Positions 25,062 to 34,191 of a stretch of 64,000 nt of DNA are shown here, in pieces. This DNA comes from Streptomyces sp. SID13031 (GTDB lineage Bacteria; Actinomycetota; Actinomycetes; Propionibacteriales; Kribbellaceae), in contig NZ_JAAGLV010000015.1 of assembly GCF_010548305.1 (NCBI RefSeq), positions 159,993 to 223,992 of the forward strand, in the 5' to 3' direction. Position 1 is the first letter of the stretch. Each line of letters begins with the position of its first letter. A program made the position numbers and the translations under genes. The notes under the pieces were generated by a model. It had not been told where the DNA came from. It ran no database searches and was given only the letters and a program-made list of their open reading frames with translations.

Positions 25062-26156
25062 ATGCGATCCACCCCCGGGCCGGACGTGGGCATCATCACG
25101 TCCGGTCACGACGTCGCCGACGCACGGCTGCACAAGATCACCGCAGCTCTGCAGAAGCGGGGTCTGAACGTTGAGTTGTGGGGTCTGGGCGACCCCGCCG
25201 GAGGTCCCGCCGGGGCCTCCGTCCACGCTCGCAACCGGGGCAGCCTGGTCCGGCGGCTGGCCCGGACCGCAGTACTGCCTTGGCGCACCAGCGCCAAGGT
25301 GGTCGTCACCGTCGATCCGGACATGATCCCGATCACCCGGCTGGTGACCGCGCTGCGCCGCCGCAAGATGGTGGCCGACGTGCACGAGGACTACGGCCGG
25401 CTGCTCCGCGACCGGGCCTGGGCTAGAGGCCCGGTGGGGCTGCCCGCCCGGCTGATGGTGGCCTTGAGCACCCGGCTGGCAGCCGGGGCCGACCTGACGG
25501 TCGTCGCTGATTCCCACCTCTCGCCACACCAGGCCAAGCACCGGATGGTTGTCACCAACCAGCCGGTCGCGGCTTTTCTGGCCCCGTCACCGCCGGCGGG
25601 TGAGCCACGGGTGGTCTACGTCGGCGACCTGCGGGCGAGCCGTGGGCTGTTCGACATGGTCGAGACCATCGCCGCCGCGCCGGGCTGGTCGCTGGACCTG
25701 GTCGGCCCGGTCGCATCCTCGGACCGGGATCGGCTCGAAGCCCGGATCGAGCAATCCGACCTGGCCGGCCGCGTCCGGCTGCACGGGCGTCAGCCACCGG
25801 CCGACGCCTGGCGCATCGCCCAGGGGGCCTGGGCCAGCTTGGCCATGTTGCACCCGACGCCGGCGTTCCTGGAAGCGATGCCGTCCAAGGTCTACGAGTA
25901 CCTCGCCAGCGGGCTTCCCGTCCTGTCCACCCGGCTGCCCCGGCAGACCAAGGTGATCGAGGAGTCCGGTGGCGGAGTCCTGGTGGACTCGGTGCCGGAG
26001 GCAGCCGAGACCTTGCGGCGCTGGTCCGCGGATCCCGGTGAGCTGGAGAAACTGCGCGATCACGCGCTGCAGTGGGCGGCTGTCCATCTGCCCGCGACCA
26101 CGCCGTACGACGAACTGGCCGAAGCGATTCTCGCGCTGCTCAAAGGACGGGTATGA
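25062..26156 (+). CDS. GT4 family glycosyltransferase
   Basis: A 364-aa GT-B glycosyltransferase, likely retaining. The N-terminal half has VGIITSGHDVADARLHKITA and VADVHEDYGRLLRDRAW; the C-terminal half has VYVGDLRASRGLFDMVETI and the donor-site segment PSKVYEYLASGLPVLST. Its start lies two bases after the ATPase stop and its end overlaps the next GT gene by 4 bases, so it is in the exporter operon. Donor and acceptor are unknown. Confidence 0.83.
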   Translation: MRSTPGPDVGIITSGHDVADARLHKITAALQKRGLNVELWGLGDPAGGPAGASVHARNRGSLVRRLARTAVLPWRTSAKVVVTVDPDMIPITRLVTALRRRKMVADVHEDYGRLLRDRAWARGPVGLPARLMVALSTRLAAGADLTVVADSHLSPHQAKHRMVVTNQPVAAFLAPSPPAGEPRVVYVGDLRASRGLFDMVETIAAAPGWSLDLVGPVASSDRDRLEARIEQSDLAGRVRLHGRQPPADAWRIAQGAWASLAMLHPTPAFLEAMPSKVYEYLASGLPVLSTRLPRQTKVIEESGGGVLVDSVPEAAETLRRWSADPGELEKLRDHALQWAAVHLPATTPYDELAEAILALLKGRV

Positions 26157-27478
26157 CCGGCAGCCGCCCCCATCTGCTGTACATCGTCTGGGGCTTCCCG
26201 CCCTGCCGAAGTGGCGGTGTCTACCGGGCCCTGGCCACGGCGAACCGGTTCGCCGCGCTCGGCTGGAAGGTGACCGTGCTGACGGCCGAACGGGAGACCT
26301 TCGAGCGGTTCACCGGTGCCGACCCGACCCTGGAGGAACGGGTCGACCCGTCGATCGAGGTGGTCCGGGTGCCGTTCGAGTGGCCGATCCTTGAAGCCGA
26401 CCTGCGCAACTGGTCGAAGACCCGGGCGGCCAACCCGAAGTTGTGGGCCAAGTGGCGCAGCAAGCGGGACCAGATCCCCTTCCCTGAAACGGGATACGGA
26501 CCGTGGCGCAGCACGATCGAGAAGGCCGCCGAGCAGATCCACCAGGCGGACAAGGTGGACCTGACGGTCGCCACGGCGAACCCGCACGTCACGTTCGCCG
26601 CGGCGTACCACCTGTTCAAGAAGTTCGACGTGCCGTACGTGATGGACTACCGCGACGCCTGGCTGCTGGACGTCTTCAGCGGCGACCGCCTGCACGAGCC
26701 GAACAGCCGCGCCGCCCGCTGGGAGCGCAAGCTGGTCAGCGCCGCGCAGGAGGTCTGGTTCGTCAACGACCCGATCCTCGACTGGCACAAGGAGCTCTAC
26801 CCGGAGCACGCGGGCAAGATGCACACGGTCGCGAATGGGTTCGACCCCGATCTGGTGCCGTCGACGCAGGACCGGGGCGCGGTCACCGACCGGCCGCTGG
26901 TCTTCGGGTACGTCGGTACGGTCTCGCCGAAGGTCCCGCTGGCCGAGTTCGTCAAGGGCTGGCAGCTGGCCAAGGAACGGTCCGAAGACCTGCGCGACGC
27001 CAAGGTGAAGATCCACGGCTACCTCGGGTACTACGCTCAGCCGCGCGCCGACATGCTCGGCCTCCTGACCGAGGCCGCCGGCGACGGGGTCAGCTACGAG
27101 GGCCCGGTCGGCAAGGCGGAGATCGCCAAGGCCTACGACGAGTTCGACGTCCAGTTGCTGATGCTGGGCAAGGGACGCTATGTGACCAGCGGCAAGGTCT
27201 TCGAGTACCTCGCCACCGGGTTGCCGATCGTCTCGGTGCACGACCCGATGAACGCGGCGTCCGACGTACTACGTGGGCATCCGCTCTGGTTCCCGGTGCA
27301 GGACGTGGAGGACCCCGAGACGATCGCCGAGGCACTCGTCGAGGCGGCCCGCGCGGCCCGGACAGCGGATGCGGGCATCCGGGCGAAGGCCCGCGAGTTC
27401 GGCGCGAGCTACCGGCGCGACCTGCAGCTGGACCCGCGGATCAAGGCACTGGGCGAGCGGGTTGGGGCAGTGGTCTGA
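26153..27478 (+). CDS. GT4 family glycosyltransferase
   Basis: A 441-aa GT-B protein. It begins HLLYIVWGFPPCRSGGVYRA, the glycine-rich acceptor loop of WcaI/WbuB-like GT4 enzymes. Further on are YVMDYRDAWLLDVFSGDRL, FGYVGTVSPKVPLAEFV and the donor-site segment SGKVFEYLATGLPIVSV. ATG 26153 overlaps the stop of the previous gene (ATGA) and AAAGGACG lies before it. It is part of the long operon from the exporter. Confidence 0.85.
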   Translation: MTGSRPHLLYIVWGFPPCRSGGVYRALATANRFAALGWKVTVLTAERETFERFTGADPTLEERVDPSIEVVRVPFEWPILEADLRNWSKTRAANPKLWAKWRSKRDQIPFPETGYGPWRSTIEKAAEQIHQADKVDLTVATANPHVTFAAAYHLFKKFDVPYVMDYRDAWLLDVFSGDRLHEPNSRAARWERKLVSAAQEVWFVNDPILDWHKELYPEHAGKMHTVANGFDPDLVPSTQDRGAVTDRPLVFGYVGTVSPKVPLAEFVKGWQLAKERSEDLRDAKVKIHGYLGYYAQPRADMLGLLTEAAGDGVSYEGPVGKAEIAKAYDEFDVQLLMLGKGRYVTSGKVFEYLATGLPIVSVHDPMNAASDVLRGHPLWFPVQDVEDPETIAEALVEAARAARTADAGIRAKAREFGASYRRDLQLDPRIKALGERVGAVV

Positions 27479-27479
27479 C

Positions 27480-27995
27480 ATGAAGGTCGTACTCCTGAGC
27501 ACCCGGCGGCAGCCCCCGTCGTACTTCGAAACCGTCCGGGCCGATCTCGGCGGCCGTGACGACGTGGCCCTCGACGTAGTCGCCTGGCTTCCGCCGGCCG
27601 CCCCCGTGGACGGCCTCGTCACCAGCTTCACCCTGATCGGCCCCGGCACGATGCCGGTCGAGGTCGTCCCCCCGGCCGAGCCGGTGGCGGCTGAGGCGAT
27701 CAGTACGCCGAAGCCCGCTGCCAAGCCGCGGCCCAACGGGGCCAAGCGGATCGTGAAGAAGCTGGCCCAGAACCGCAAGGCCGGCCACCTCGCCAAGGCG
27801 TACTGGGCCAAGGTGCTCGGTCGCGCGGACGTGATGAGCATGATCGAGCAGGCCGACGTGGTGATCGCGCTAGACAACGGATCCGTCTGGGCCGGCTGGC
27901 AGGTCGGTCAGCGCAAGCCGCAGACGCCGGTGGTTCTCGGCGTACCGGCTGCCCGTCGTGAGCTCGACCGGCTGGTAGGAGCGGAGCAGGAGTGA
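27480..27995 (+). CDS. hypothetical protein, possible GT partner
   Basis: A 171-aa protein I do not recognise as a named family. It begins like a GT-B N-terminal domain (MKVVLLSTRRQPPSYFETVR), has a proline/alanine-rich middle (residues about 65-90), a basic helix (AKRIVKKLAQNRKAGHLAKA), and ends with ADVVIALDNGSVWAGWQVGQ and TPVVLGVPAARREL. It lies directly before GT paralogue B with four bases between. This mirrors the small gene at 17814 in the wecC operon. The pairing suggests, but does not prove, a two-polypeptide transferase. Confidence 0.55.
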   Translation: MKVVLLSTRRQPPSYFETVRADLGGRDDVALDVVAWLPPAAPVDGLVTSFTLIGPGTMPVEVVPPAEPVAAEAISTPKPAAKPRPNGAKRIVKKLAQNRKAGHLAKAYWAKVLGRADVMSMIEQADVVIALDNGSVWAGWQVGQRKPQTPVVLGVPAARRELDRLVGAEQE

Positions 27996-27999
27996 CGAC

Positions 28000-29214
28000 A
28001 TGCCGGACCGGGCCAGGGCGGACGTGCAGGTGAGTACTGCGCGAAATCTTCGCGACCACCTGCCGCCGCCGATCGCCAGGACCGCGGGTGCGGTCCGGCG
28101 ACGGTTGAAGGGGCTGCGCTACAGCTACGCGCAGCTGCCCACCTTCCCGCCGGTGGCGGACACTCCGGTCCGGCTGTTCGTCGGCCCGACCAACAGCGCC
28201 GGCCAGGGCTACGCCTGGGCGCGTGCCGCGGACACCATCGAGGGTGTCTCCGCGACCTCCTTCTCGCTGCATCGCAAGGGCCAGTTCCAGTACGCCGACG
28301 ACTACGGCGTACCGCTGACCTGGTTCGGGCAGCCGCGCTGGCAGCGAGCCCAGGAGCAGTACGTCCTGAGCTACACGCATGTCCTGATGGAGTCGCTGCG
28401 CCCGCTGTTCGGCGCCCGCGGCCTGAAGGACGGCTCCTCGGAGCTGGTGCGGCTCAAGGAGGCCGGGATCAAGCCGGCCTTGCTCTTCCACGGCTCGGAC
28501 ATCCGCCTGCCGAGCCGGCACGCCCAGCGCGAGCGCTGGTCCCCGTTCACTCCGGGTGACCCGCTGACCGACCGGCTGGAGGTCCAGGCGAGCAGGTTCG
28601 CCGAGATCGTCGAGGCGGCCGACGTGCCCGTCTTCGTCTCCACGGTCGACCTGCTGGAAGACGTACCGGGGGCGCACTGGCTGCCGGTCGCGATCGATCC
28701 GGCGCCTTGGGCACAGGCCGCGCGTCCGCTCTTCTCGACCGGCCGCCCGGTCGTCGTGCACGTCCCGTCCAACGCGCAGCTCAAGGGCAGCGACCGGATC
28801 GACGAGGTACTGACCGGTCTGGCCGACAAGGGCCTGGTGGAGTACCGCCGGATCAGCGGCGTCACGCACAGTGAGATGCCGGCCGTGATCGGTGACGCGG
28901 ACATCGTCGTCGACCAGCTCCGGATCGGTCTGTACGGCGTGGCCGCGGCCGAGGCGCTGGCCGCCGGGCGTTTGTGCGTTTCTTACGTCGGTTCGGCGGT
29001 TCGCGATCGGGTGCGTAGTCTGACTGGGCGCGAGGTGCCCATCGTCGAGGCGGATCCCGATTCGCTCGGCAGTGTCGTCACCGACCTGCTCTCCGACCGT
29101 ACGGCGGCCGCCGAGCGGGCCACCGCGGGCCCCGCCTTCGTGGCGGAGCTGCACGACGGGCGACGTTCCGCCCGTGCACTCACCGATTGGCTTGACCCGA
29201 AGGAGAGCTTGTGA
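28000..29214 (+). CDS. GT-B-like glycosyltransferase, paralogue B
   Basis: A 404-aa protein that aligns by eye along its length with 15118-16416 and with the C-terminal part of 35490-38096. Shared landmarks: NSAGQGYAWARA; YTHVLMESLRPLFG; FHGSDIRLPSRH; FVSTVDLLEDVP; AQLKGSDRIDEVL; DIVVDQLRIGLYGVAAAEAL. The basic N-terminal segment is shorter than in paralogue A. GGAGCAGGAG precedes the ATG. It is cytoplasmic and probably transfers one sugar of the repeat unit; donor unknown. Its stop overlaps the acetyltransferase start by 4 bases. Confidence 0.7.
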   Translation: MPDRARADVQVSTARNLRDHLPPPIARTAGAVRRRLKGLRYSYAQLPTFPPVADTPVRLFVGPTNSAGQGYAWARAADTIEGVSATSFSLHRKGQFQYADDYGVPLTWFGQPRWQRAQEQYVLSYTHVLMESLRPLFGARGLKDGSSELVRLKEAGIKPALLFHGSDIRLPSRHAQRERWSPFTPGDPLTDRLEVQASRFAEIVEAADVPVFVSTVDLLEDVPGAHWLPVAIDPAPWAQAARPLFSTGRPVVVHVPSNAQLKGSDRIDEVLTGLADKGLVEYRRISGVTHSEMPAVIGDADIVVDQLRIGLYGVAAAEALAAGRLCVSYVGSAVRDRVRSLTGREVPIVEADPDSLGSVVTDLLSDRTAAAERATAGPAFVAELHDGRRSARALTDWLDPKESL

Positions 29215-29837
29215 CGTCCCGGATCGCAGCGTCGGCCGAGGTCCACGAGACCGCGCAGATCGGCGCCGGATCGTCCGTCTGGAACCTGTCCCAGATCCGC
29301 GAGAACGCGGTCCTGGGTGAGAACTGCATCGTCGGCCGCGGCGCGTACATCGGCACCGGGGTGCGGATGGGGAACAACTGCAAGATCCAGAACGACGCTC
29401 TCGTCTACGAGCCGGCCGTGCTCGAGGACGGCGTCTTCATCGGACCCGCGGTCGTCCTGACCAATGATCAGTTCCCGCGCGCGATCAACCCGGACGGCAC
29501 GCTGAAGAGCGCGTCGGACTGGGAGGCCGTCGGTGTGACACTGCGCACTGGCAGTGCAGTAGGCGCCCGTTCGGTCTGCGTGGCACCGGTCACCATCGGT
29601 CGCTGGGCCACCGTCGCAGCGGGCGCAGTGGTGACAAAGGACGTGCCAGACTTCGCGCTGGTCGCGGGGGTCCCCGCCCGCCGGATCAAGTGGGTCGGCA
29701 AAGCAGGTGTCCCGTTGCTGGAGGTCGGCAACGGCGAGTGGAAATGCCCGAGTACGGGCGAGATGTACATCGAAACCGACGGACAGCTGCGGCTGGCCGG
29801 CGAAAACATGGCAGTCGAAAACCAGGAGGAGAACTGA
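29211..29837 (+). CDS. wbpD: UDP-GlcNAc(3NH2)A N-acetyltransferase (WbpD-like)
   Basis: A 208-aa left-handed beta-helix acetyltransferase. The hexapeptide pattern runs from VHETAQIGAGSSVWNLSQI through ENCIVGRGAYIGTGVRMG to GVFIGPAVVLTNDQFPRA, the last being typical of the WbpD/WlbB family. It is predicted to acetylate the 3-amino group of UDP-2-acetamido-3-amino-glucuronate with acetyl-CoA. It forms an operon with the aminotransferase, oxidase and 2-epimerase of the same pathway. Start GTG 29211 is inside the previous gene's stop. Confidence 0.87.
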   Translation: MTSRIAASAEVHETAQIGAGSSVWNLSQIRENAVLGENCIVGRGAYIGTGVRMGNNCKIQNDALVYEPAVLEDGVFIGPAVVLTNDQFPRAINPDGTLKSASDWEAVGVTLRTGSAVGARSVCVAPVTIGRWATVAAGAVVTKDVPDFALVAGVPARRIKWVGKAGVPLLEVGNGEWKCPSTGEMYIETDGQLRLAGENMAVENQEEN

Positions 29838-30925
29838 TGGTGCAGCCGATTCCGGCCGCGAAGCCGATCATCGGGCAGGAGGAGCGGGAGGCAGTCGACC
29901 GTGTGATGCGCAGCGGAATGCTCGCCCAGGGTCCTGAGGTCGCTGCCTTCGAGCAGGAGTTCGGCGCTGCGCTGGTCTCCGGTCGAGCCTGCGTCGCGAC
30001 GAACTCGGGCACCTCGGGTCTGCACCTCGGTCTGCTGGCCGCGGGCGTCGGTCCGGGCGACGAGGTCATCGTGCCCTCCTTCACCTTCGCCGCGACCGCG
30101 AACAGCGTTGCGCTCACCGGCGCCACCCCGGTCTTCGTCGACATCGAGCCGACGTACTACGGGCTGAGCCCGGCCGCCGTCGAGGCCGCGATCACCGACA
30201 AGACCAAGGCCGTCATGCCGGTGCACCTGTTCGGGCACCCGGCGAACCTGACCGAGCTGGGCGCCATCGCGGCCAAGCACGGCATCGAGCTGTACGAGGA
30301 CGCCGCGCAGGCCCACGGCGCGACCTGGAACGGTGCGCCGGTCGGCACCTTCGGCGAGTTCGCCATGTTCAGCCTGTACCCGACCAAGAACATGACGTCC
30401 GGTGAGGGCGGCATGAACTCGGTCGCGAACGCCGACCTCGAGCGCCGGATGCGGCTGTACCGCAACCAGGGCATGCTCAAGCAGTACGAGAACGAGGTCG
30501 TCGGCCTGAACAACCGGATGACCGACCTGCACGCCGCCATCGGCCGCGTCCAGCTCACCAAGGTCGGCGGCTGGACCAAGCAGCGGCAGGAGAACGCGAC
30601 CTTCCTGGACGCGAACCTGCAGGGCGTGGCGACTCCGACCGTGGCCCCCGAGGCGACGCACGTCTACCACCAGTACACGATCCGGGTCACCGACGACCGC
30701 GACGGCTTCGCCGACGCGCTGCGCAACGAACACGGTGTCGGTTGCGGCGTCTACTACCCGATCCCGAACCACCGCCTGCCGTCGTTCAAGCGCGAGCTGG
30801 ACCTGCCGGAGACCGAGAAGGCCGCCGCGCAGGTGCTGTCGCTGCCGGTCCACCCCTCGCTGTCCGAGGAAGACCTGCACCGCATCGTGACCGCGGTCGC
30901 GACCGTCGCGAAGGCAGGTGCCTGA
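29837..30925 (+). CDS. wbpE: UDP-3-keto-GlcNAcA aminotransferase (WbpE-like)
   Basis: A DegT/DnrJ/EryC1/StrS PLP enzyme of 362 aa. N-terminal PAAKPIIGQEEREAVDRVMR, cofactor-contact NSGTSGLHLGLLAAG, the aspartate region YEDAAQAHGATWNG, and the Schiff-base lysine in SLYPTKNMTSGEGG (about K184) are all present. It is predicted to aminate carbon 3 of the keto sugar made by the next enzyme, using glutamate. ATG 29837 overlaps the preceding stop. The neighbours identify it as WbpE-like rather than a general sugar aminotransferase. Confidence 0.88.
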   Translation: MVQPIPAAKPIIGQEEREAVDRVMRSGMLAQGPEVAAFEQEFGAALVSGRACVATNSGTSGLHLGLLAAGVGPGDEVIVPSFTFAATANSVALTGATPVFVDIEPTYYGLSPAAVEAAITDKTKAVMPVHLFGHPANLTELGAIAAKHGIELYEDAAQAHGATWNGAPVGTFGEFAMFSLYPTKNMTSGEGGMNSVANADLERRMRLYRNQGMLKQYENEVVGLNNRMTDLHAAIGRVQLTKVGGWTKQRQENATFLDANLQGVATPTVAPEATHVYHQYTIRVTDDRDGFADALRNEHGVGCGVYYPIPNHRLPSFKRELDLPETEKAAAQVLSLPVHPSLSEEDLHRIVTAVATVAKAGA

Positions 30926-30926
30926 G

Positions 30927-31937
30927 ATGGCGAACCTTCGCGCCGGACTGATCGGCCTGGGCATGATGGGCCGTCACCACGCCCGCGTGCTGGGCTCCCT
31001 CGAGGGCGTCGACCTGGTCGCCGTCGCCGACCCGGGTGGTGACAAGCACGGCGTGGCCAACGGCCTGCCGGTGCACGAGAACATCGAGCAGCTGATTTCC
31101 GCCGGCATCGACTACTGCATGGTCGCGGTGCCGACGCAGTACCACACCGAGATCGCCAAATCGCTGGCCGAGGCCGGCGTGCACGCGATGATCGAGAAGC
31201 CGCTGGCCGGCTCCTCGGCCGAGGCCGCGGAGATCGCCAAGGCCTTCGAGGCCGCCGGCGTGATCGGCGCCGTCGGGCACATCGAGCGGTACAACCCGGC
31301 GTTGCAGGCGCTGCGGGTTCGCCTCGAGGCCGGCGAACTGGGTGACATCTACCAGATCACCACCCGTCGGCAGGGCCCGTTCCCGGCCCGGATCGCCGAC
31401 GTCGGCGTGGTGCTCGACCTGGCCACCCACGACATCGACCTGACCGCGTGGGTGACCCAGTCGCCGTTCGCCTCGGTGTCCGCGCAGAGCGCGCACAAGA
31501 GCGGCCGGCAGTACGAGGACCTGATCGCCGTCACCGGCAAGCTGCAGGACGGCACCGTGACCAGCCACCTGGTCAACTGGCTGTCCCCGATGAAGGAGCG
31601 GCTGACCGTCGTCACCGGTGAGCGCGGCGCGTTCATCGCCGACACCCTGACGGCCGACCTGTCCTTCCACGCCAACGGCACCGTGCAGACCGCCTGGGAC
31701 GACGTCGCGCACTTCCGCGGTGTCAGCGAGGGCGACATGATCCGCTACGCGATCGCCAAGCCCGAGCCGCTGAAGGCCGAGCACGAGGCGTTCCGCGACG
31801 CGATCCTGGGCAAGGAGACCGATATCGTCACCCTGCAGCAGGGTCTGGCCACCGTCGTCGTCGCCGAGGCCGTTATCGCCTCGGCAGCCGACGATGGCAA
31901 GTCCGTCCGGCTGAACGGTGAGTCCATCCAGTCATGA
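30927..31937 (+). CDS. wbpB: UDP-GlcNAcA 3-dehydrogenase (WbpB-like, Gfo/Idh/MocA)
   Basis: A 336-aa oxidoreductase. The Rossmann motif is AGLIGLGMMGRHHARVLGSL; EKPLAGSSAEA is the family's EKP catalytic motif; GHIERYNPALQAL and DLATHDIDLTAWVTQSPFAS cover the substrate side. In the WbpB family NAD(H) is recycled on the protein by 2-oxoglutarate. The start ATG 30927 is two bases after the aminotransferase stop. It is placed between aminotransferase and 2-epimerase genes of the same pathway. Confidence 0.87.
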   Translation: MANLRAGLIGLGMMGRHHARVLGSLEGVDLVAVADPGGDKHGVANGLPVHENIEQLISAGIDYCMVAVPTQYHTEIAKSLAEAGVHAMIEKPLAGSSAEAAEIAKAFEAAGVIGAVGHIERYNPALQALRVRLEAGELGDIYQITTRRQGPFPARIADVGVVLDLATHDIDLTAWVTQSPFASVSAQSAHKSGRQYEDLIAVTGKLQDGTVTSHLVNWLSPMKERLTVVTGERGAFIADTLTADLSFHANGTVQTAWDDVAHFRGVSEGDMIRYAIAKPEPLKAEHEAFRDAILGKETDIVTLQQGLATVVVAEAVIASAADDGKSVRLNGESIQS

Positions 31938-32992
31938 AGGTCCTCAGCGTCGTCGGGGCTCGCCCGCAGTTCGTCAAGCTCGCCCCGATCGCTGAGGCGT
32001 TCGCCGCCACCGAGCATCAGCACGTGATCGTGCACACCGGTCAGCACTACGACAAGAACATGTCCGACGTGTTCTTCGCTGACCTGAAGATCCCGGCTCC
32101 CGACGTCCACCTGGGCGTCGGGTCGGGCAGCCACGGTGTCCAGACCGGCGCGATGCTGTCGTCGCTGGACGCTGTGCTGGACGAGCACCGGCCGGACTGG
32201 GTGCTCGTCTACGGCGACACCAACTCGACCCTGGCCGGCACCTTGTCGGCCGTGAAGATGCACCTGCCGGTCGCGCACCTCGAGGCCGGCCTGCGCTCCT
32301 TCAACCGGTCGATGCCCGAGGAGCACAACCGGGTCCTCACCGACCACGCGGCGGACCTGCTGCTGGTGCCGACCAAGGTCGCGATGGGTCACCTGACCAA
32401 CGAGGGACTGAAGGACCGGGCGCTGCTCGTCGGCGACGTGATGACGGACGTGTGCTTCCGGGTCCGCGACGCGGTATCGAACGACTCGTTCGCGTTGCCC
32501 GAGGGCCTGAAGAGCGGTGAGTACGTCGTGGCGACGGTCCACCGGGCCGAGAACACCGACGACCCGGCCCGACTGGCCGCGATCGTCGACGGGCTCGCCG
32601 ACGCCGGCTACCCGGTGCTGCTGCTGGCGCACCCTCGGCTGGTGGCGAAATGCGCGGAGCACGGCATCAAGCTGGAGCGTCCGGACGGTTCGCTGCATGT
32701 CCGGGAGCCGCTGGCGTACCCGGAGATGGTCGCGGCCGTGCTCGGCTCGTCCGGTGTGGTCACCGACTCCGGCGGCCTCCAGAAGGAGGCCTTCCTGCTC
32801 GGCCGGGTCTGCACCACGCTGCGCACCGAGACCGAATGGGTCGAGACGCTGGAGGACGGCTGGAACGTCCTCCTGTCCGATATGAGCAAACTGCCCCAGC
32901 TGGCCGCCCGGCCGGTGCCGGCAGCTGACCGCCCCATGCCCTATGGAGATGGACACGCCGCAGGGCGTGTCGTCACCGCTCTCACGGAGTAG
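31934..32992 (+). CDS. wbpI: UDP-GlcNAc3NAcA 2-epimerase (WbpI-like)
   Basis: A 352-aa non-hydrolysing 2-epimerase of the WecB superfamily, but of the type acting on UDP-2,3-diacetamido-glucuronate. It begins VLSVVGARPQFVKLAPIAE, has YGDTNSTLAGTLSA and HLEAGLRSFNRSMPEEHNR, and ends with TDSGGLQKEAFLLGRVCTTL followed by TEWVETLEDG; the GARPQF and LRTETEWVET phrases mark WbpI/WlbD. It would give UDP-ManNAc3NAcA, the last step. ATG overlaps the wbpB stop. It differs clearly from WecB at 20717. Confidence 0.88.
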   Translation: MKVLSVVGARPQFVKLAPIAEAFAATEHQHVIVHTGQHYDKNMSDVFFADLKIPAPDVHLGVGSGSHGVQTGAMLSSLDAVLDEHRPDWVLVYGDTNSTLAGTLSAVKMHLPVAHLEAGLRSFNRSMPEEHNRVLTDHAADLLLVPTKVAMGHLTNEGLKDRALLVGDVMTDVCFRVRDAVSNDSFALPEGLKSGEYVVATVHRAENTDDPARLAAIVDGLADAGYPVLLLAHPRLVAKCAEHGIKLERPDGSLHVREPLAYPEMVAAVLGSSGVVTDSGGLQKEAFLLGRVCTTLRTETEWVETLEDGWNVLLSDMSKLPQLAARPVPAADRPMPYGDGHAAGRVVTALTE

Positions 32993-32996
32993 CCAC

Positions 32997-34166
32997 GTGA
33001 CCAAAGCTGCCGAAGAACAGAGCCAGCCGCCCGCCCCGGGCTCTCCGGGACTGGCAGCTTCGGCCACTACGTCCACCGATACGGCCGACTCCCACAAGCG
33101 ACTGCCGCGGGTGGAGTCGCTCACCGGTTTGCGCTGGTGGGCGGCGTTCTTCGTTTTCGCGCACCACATGACCAACCTGGCGCCGCTGCCGATCTTCGAC
33201 TTCCTGAAGTACGGCACCTCCGGGGTGACGTTCTTCTTCGTGCTGTCCGGTTTCGTGCTGACCTGGTCGGCCCAGCCGGGCACCAAGATCCACACGTTCT
33301 ACCGCCGCCGGTTCGCCCGGATCTGGCCGGCCCACATCGTCGCGCTGATCCCGGCGATCTTCGTCTTCTACCGGTTCGATCCGCCCACCAACATGTGGTG
33401 GATCAAGCCGGTCTCGGTGACCGTCCTGGTCTTGTCGGTGTTCCTGCTGCACGGCTGGTCGAACGACTCGGCGATCCTGTACGGCGGCAACCCGGCGTCC
33501 TGGACGCTGTCGGTGGAGGCGTTCTTCTACGCGTACTTCCCGTTCGTGCAGCGGCTCACGGTCAGGCTGAAGGCGGTCGGCGGCCTGGTGCTCTGCGTGT
33601 CGGTGCTCGTGATCGGCGGGCTCTACCGATTGGCGTTGTTCCACTTCAAGGACGTCGTGCCGATCCTGCCGCAGCCGATCCTGCACTCGGTCGCGTTCCT
33701 GTTCGGGATCGGCCTGGCGATCATGCTGCGGTCCGGGTGGAAGCCGCGGATCCCGGTCTGGTTCGCCTTCCTGGTCACCATCGGCGGCCTGATCACGCTG
33801 TGGTACTCCGGTGAGCACCCGGCCAACTTCCCGTTGGCAGTCACCATGAGCCTGACCCAGAAGGAAATCCTCACCTTCCTGTACGGCTTCCTGGTCTTTG
33901 CCGTCGCCTCCCGCGACCTCCGGGGCGGCCGGTCACTGCTGCGCAGCCGCCCGCTGGTTGCCCTCGGCAAGTGGTCGTACTCGTTCTACCTGGTGCACGC
34001 CACCATCCTGTACGCGATCAGGGAGCAGCACGGCATGGCCGGCCCGGTCGGCTGGTCGAACCTGACCTGGTACGCCGGTGTTTGTGCCCTCTCGATCTTC
34101 GCCTCGTGGTTGCTGTACAAGTTCGTCGAGCACCCCATGGAGCGCAGACTGCGCGGCCCCCGATGA
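32997..34166 (+). CDS. acyltransferase-3 family membrane protein (OafA-like)
   Basis: A 389-aa protein with about ten membrane helices after a 35-residue polar N-terminus. The family motif is RVESLTGLRWWAAFFVFAHH, whose histidine is thought to be catalytic; RRRFARIWPAHIVAL is the conserved R-R-x-x-R-I-x-P loop. It probably adds acetyl or another acyl group to the glycan. GTG 32997 was chosen because ACGGAG lies upstream. It sits between wbpI and wbpA, so it is expressed with the aminouronate pathway. Confidence 0.85.
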   Translation: MTKAAEEQSQPPAPGSPGLAASATTSTDTADSHKRLPRVESLTGLRWWAAFFVFAHHMTNLAPLPIFDFLKYGTSGVTFFFVLSGFVLTWSAQPGTKIHTFYRRRFARIWPAHIVALIPAIFVFYRFDPPTNMWWIKPVSVTVLVLSVFLLHGWSNDSAILYGGNPASWTLSVEAFFYAYFPFVQRLTVRLKAVGGLVLCVSVLVIGGLYRLALFHFKDVVPILPQPILHSVAFLFGIGLAIMLRSGWKPRIPVWFAFLVTIGGLITLWYSGEHPANFPLAVTMSLTQKEILTFLYGFLVFAVASRDLRGGRSLLRSRPLVALGKWSYSFYLVHATILYAIREQHGMAGPVGWSNLTWYAGVCALSIFASWLLYKFVEHPMERRLRGPR

Positions 34167-34191
34167 AGAATCACTACCCAGTGGAGTTCCT

